From Wenzhouxiangella sp. (lineage in GTDB: Bacteria > Pseudomonadota > Gammaproteobacteria > Xanthomonadales > Wenzhouxiangellaceae), in the NCBI GenBank assembly GCA_007135355.1, contig SLJA01000345.1, forward strand, positions 1 through 8,775: a stretch of DNA of 8,775 bases. The letters run 5' to 3'. Made by a program: the position numbers and the translations under genes. Below are positions 5,397-8,775 of this stretch, one piece after another. Each line of letters begins with the position of its first letter. The first letter of the stretch is position 1. Under the pieces are notes generated by a model, which did not search any database, was not told the DNA's origin, and saw only the letters and a program-made list of their open reading frames with translations.

Positions 5397-6566
5397 ATGC
5401 CCTGGAATGAACCCGGACGCGGAAGCGGCGGTAATGGCGGTGGTGACCGCGACCCCTGGAAAGGCGGCGGCGGGCAGCAGCCGCCTGATCTCGACGAGGT
5501 ATTCGCCAATGTTCAACGTCGACTGAAGAAAATCATGGGCGGCGATGGCGGCGGCTCGCGCGACGGCGGTAGCGGCAGTAGTGGCGGTGGTCCCTCGCTG
5601 GCCGGCATCGGTCTGCTGATTGGCCTGCTGGTGGTGATCTGGGTGGCCTGGAATTCCGTCCACATCATCGACGAGGCCGAGCGCGGCGTAGTGCTGCGCT
5701 TCGGTGAACATGTGCGCACGCTGACCCCGGGTCTGAACTTCACCCTGCCGCGTCCGATTGACGTGGTCGAGCGGGTCAATGTGACTCGGGTGCGCTCGCT
5801 GGAAAGCTCTTCGCGCATGCTCACCGGTGATGAAAACCTGATCGAGCTGGCGTTCGCCGTTCAGTACCGGGTGATCGAGCCGGAAAATTTCCTGTTCAAC
5901 GTGCAGGAACCCGAAGTGGCCCTGGGTCACGCGGCCGACAGTGCCATGCGCGAAATCGTGGGTACCAACAACATGGACTTCATCCTGGAGATCGGGCGCG
6001 GACAGATCGCGCTGGATACCCAGGGTTTGCTGGTTGAGATTCTTGAGCGCCTGGAAGCGGGCATCGAGCTGACTTCTTTCAACCTGCAGGAAGTGCGCCC
6101 ACCGGCGCAGGTTCGGGCCGCGTTTGACGACGTAGTTCGCGCCCGCGAAGACCAGATCCGTTTTGCCAACGAAGCTCAGGCCTACGCCAACCAGGTCGTG
6201 CCTGAGGCGCGTGGTCGAGCGGCCCGTGTTCTGGAAGAAGCGCAGGCCTATCGCGAAGCGATTATTGCCCGGGCAACCGGTGATGCCGATCGATTTGTTG
6301 CCATCCTGGCCGAGTACAGCCGCGCGCCGGAAGTGACCCGCGAGCGGCTTTATCTTGAAACCATGGAGCGGGTGCTGGGCCGTTCGGCCAAAATCCTGAT
6401 GGACGTCGAGGCCAGCGGCAATATCTTTTACCTGCCTTTGGATGGTTTGCGCGGCGGATCGTCAGGAACGGCACCGCCGCCGGCGCCGCTGATGTCGCCG
6501 TCAGAACAGCAGCGCGTGGTCGGCCAGGCCGATCCGCGGGCACGCACCGGCCGGGGAGTACGCTGA
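5397..6566 (+). CDS. hflK: FtsH protease modulator HflK (SPFH/band 7 protein)
   Basis: Membrane-anchored SPFH protein that assembles with HflC into a large cage around the FtsH protease and modulates turnover of membrane proteins. The 389-residue product begins MPWNEPGRGSGG, typical of HflK. Two glycine-rich stretches (about 8-27 and 49-65) flank a short helix with PPDLDEVF (29-36). One transmembrane segment spans about 68-85 (IGLLIGLLVVIWVAW) in type II orientation. The SPFH domain follows from about 88, with AERGVVLRFGEH and PGLNFTLPRPID. A charged, Ala/Glu-rich coiled-coil region runs from about 245 to 305 (VRAREDQIRFANEAQAYAN, ARVLEEAQAYREA). The tail (about 352-389) is Pro/Gly/Arg rich and probably disordered. 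The ATG is supported by GGAG 6 nt upstream. The stop lies one nucleotide before the hflC start, so the two partners are almost certainly co-translated. Confidence 0.97.
   Translation: MPWNEPGRGSGGNGGGDRDPWKGGGGQQPPDLDEVFANVQRRLKKIMGGDGGGSRDGGSGSSGGGPSLAGIGLLIGLLVVIWVAWNSVHIIDEAERGVVLRFGEHVRTLTPGLNFTLPRPIDVVERVNVTRVRSLESSSRMLTGDENLIELAFAVQYRVIEPENFLFNVQEPEVALGHAADSAMREIVGTNNMDFILEIGRGQIALDTQGLLVEILERLEAGIELTSFNLQEVRPPAQVRAAFDDVVRAREDQIRFANEAQAYANQVVPEARGRAARVLEEAQAYREAIIARATGDADRFVAILAEYSRAPEVTRERLYLETMERVLGRSAKILMDVEASGNIFYLPLDGLRGGSSGTAPPPAPLMSPSEQQRVVGQADPRARTGRGVR
6553..6558 (+). promoter_or_regulatory. Ribosome binding site of hflC inside the end of hflK
   Basis: GGGGAG lies 9 nt before the hflC ATG and within the last codons of hflK, giving hflC its own initiation signal at the near-abutting junction. 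Confidence 0.65.
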
Positions 6567-6567
6567 T

Positions 6568-7428
6568 ATGAAAATTTTCATCCCTATTATTATCATCGTG
6601 GCCATTTTTATTGGCCTTAACAGCATCTTCGTGGTCAAGGAGACCGAGCACGCGATCAAGTTCCGGCTGGGTGAGATCATCCGCTCCGACTATGATCCGG
6701 GTCTGCACTTCAAGATGCCGTTCATCAACAATGTGCGCACCCTTGAGCGTCGCATCATCACCCTGGACATGCGTCCGGAGCAGATGAACACGGCCGAGCA
6801 GAAGTTCGTCGAGGTCGATTACTACGTCAAGTGGCGTATCACCGACCCGCGAGCGTTCTATGTGGCCACCAACGGCGACATGCTGTTCACCCGCGCCCGC
6901 CTGAGCCAGCTGATTCGTAACGACCTGCGTGACGAGTTCGCCCGCCGGACCTTGAGTGAGGTGGTCTCGGAGCAGCGCCGGGAAATGATGGAAGCGCTGG
7001 TCGAGCGTGCCGATCAACGATTCCAGGATTTCGGTATTGACGTGATCGATGTTCGTATCAAGAAGATCGAGCTGACCGAGGAAGTCCTGACCGCGGTGTT
7101 CGAGCGCATGGAAACCCAGCGCCTGGAGTTCGCCAACGAGCTGCGCTCGCTGGGTCGGGAGCGGGCCGAACGGATTCGCGCCGACGCCGACCGCCAGGTC
7201 CGCGTTCTGATGGCCGACGCCGAACGTGACGCACAGCGCCTGCGCGGTGAGGGTGATGCCCGTTCGATCGAAATCTTCGCCGAAGCCTTCGATCAGAACC
7301 GTGAGTTCTTCTCGTTCTGGCGCAGCATGCAGGCTTATGAAGCAGCAATTGGCACCGACAGCGACATGTTGTTGCTCGACACCCGTTCCGATTTCTTCCG
7401 GTTCTTCGATCGAGCGCGGCCGGAATAG
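6568..7428 (+). CDS. hflC: FtsH protease modulator HflC (SPFH/band 7 protein)
   Basis: Partner of HflK in the inner-membrane complex that surrounds FtsH. The 286-residue product starts with a hydrophobic membrane anchor (about 3-22, IFIPIIIIVAIFIGLNSIFVV), then an SPFH domain with TEHAIKFRLGEI (26-37), DPGLHFKMPFINNVRTLERR (43-62) and VEVDYYVKWRITDP (81-94). Residues from about 180 to 235 form a charged coiled coil ending in the family-typical RIRADADRQVRVLMADAERDAQRLRGEGDARS pattern, followed by a C-terminal hydrophobic segment (FFSFWRSMQAYEAA) close to the SDFFRFF end. It is somewhat shorter than E. coli HflC, but all expected blocks are present. It lies one nucleotide after hflK and 19 nt before purA. 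The small DUF2065 gene, or hisZ, often found downstream of hflC in this group is absent. Confidence 0.97.
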   Translation: MKIFIPIIIIVAIFIGLNSIFVVKETEHAIKFRLGEIIRSDYDPGLHFKMPFINNVRTLERRIITLDMRPEQMNTAEQKFVEVDYYVKWRITDPRAFYVATNGDMLFTRARLSQLIRNDLRDEFARRTLSEVVSEQRREMMEALVERADQRFQDFGIDVIDVRIKKIELTEEVLTAVFERMETQRLEFANELRSLGRERAERIRADADRQVRVLMADAERDAQRLRGEGDARSIEIFAEAFDQNREFFSFWRSMQAYEAAIGTDSDMLLLDTRSDFFRFFDRARPE

Positions 7429-7447
7429 CGGGCCGGGCTGACAACAG

Positions 7448-8731
<1,284 letters not shown>

Positions 8732-8754
8732 TCTGGCGGCTGGAGGGCTTTTAC

Positions 8755-8775
8755 CGCAGATGAACGCAGATGAAC
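8755..8775. repeat. Start of a 10-bp tandem repeat, cut by the window edge
   Basis: The unit CGCAGATGAA occurs twice head to tail (8755-8764 and 8765-8774), and the last base begins a possible third copy. It lies 23 nt after the purA stop in non-coding sequence. From memory, ACCGCAGATGAACGCAGAT-like intergenic repeats occur in many bacterial genomes, and this looks like the left edge of such an element. Its full length and nature cannot be seen here. Confidence 0.55.

Noticed and set aside
7417..7435. A CGGCC/GGCCG hairpin over the hflC stop codon as a terminator
   Set aside because: The stem is only 5 bp with a 9-nt loop and no T-run, and purA begins 13 nt later.

Overview
The window is a gene-dense, GC-rich chromosomal segment that reads as the conserved amiB-mutL-miaA-hfq-hflX-hflK-hflC-purA cluster of Gammaproteobacteria. 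All eight protein genes lie on the + strand. The gene order, the Hfq core sequence, the presence of HflK and HflC, and a MutL that keeps an endonuclease motif (unlike the E. coli, MutH-partnered MutL) suggest a non-enteric gammaproteobacterium, perhaps near the Xanthomonadales or Chromatiales. That placement is inference from sequence character and cannot be settled here.

Layout. Positions 1-905 hold the 3' part of amiB (cell-wall amidase with a C-terminal LysM domain), cut by the window edge. mutL follows at 937-2673 after a 31-nt gap. miaA (2663-3619) starts inside the end of mutL. A 92-nt leader then precedes hfq (3712-3951). hflX follows, with an unusual start region (about 3999-5255). 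After a 141-nt gap come hflK (5397-6566) and hflC (6568-7428), separated by one nucleotide. purA (7448-8731) follows 19 nt later. The last 21 bases begin what looks like a 10-bp tandem or dispersed intergenic repeat that runs off the window. No stretch over 300 nt lacks a gene. I see no tRNA, rRNA, CRISPR array, insertion sequence or convincing intrinsic terminator.

How the genes relate. The cluster joins cell separation (AmiB), mismatch repair (MutL), tRNA A37 prenylation (MiaA), sRNA-dependent regulation (Hfq), ribosome rescue under stress (HflX), the membrane SPFH complex that modulates the FtsH protease (HflK and HflC), and AMP synthesis (PurA). They do not form one pathway. Short gaps and overlaps imply largely shared transcripts, with likely internal start sites ahead of mutL and hfq.

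Overall this is core housekeeping sequence, and I find no new multi-gene system. The points worth a second look are regulatory and start-site details: an AAN-triplet run in the hfq leader that could be an Hfq autoregulatory site, an extended -10 promoter in the 3' end of miaA, a possible leaderless mutL transcript, the missing ATG/GTG start of hflX, the direct hflC-purA junction, and the repeat at the right edge.
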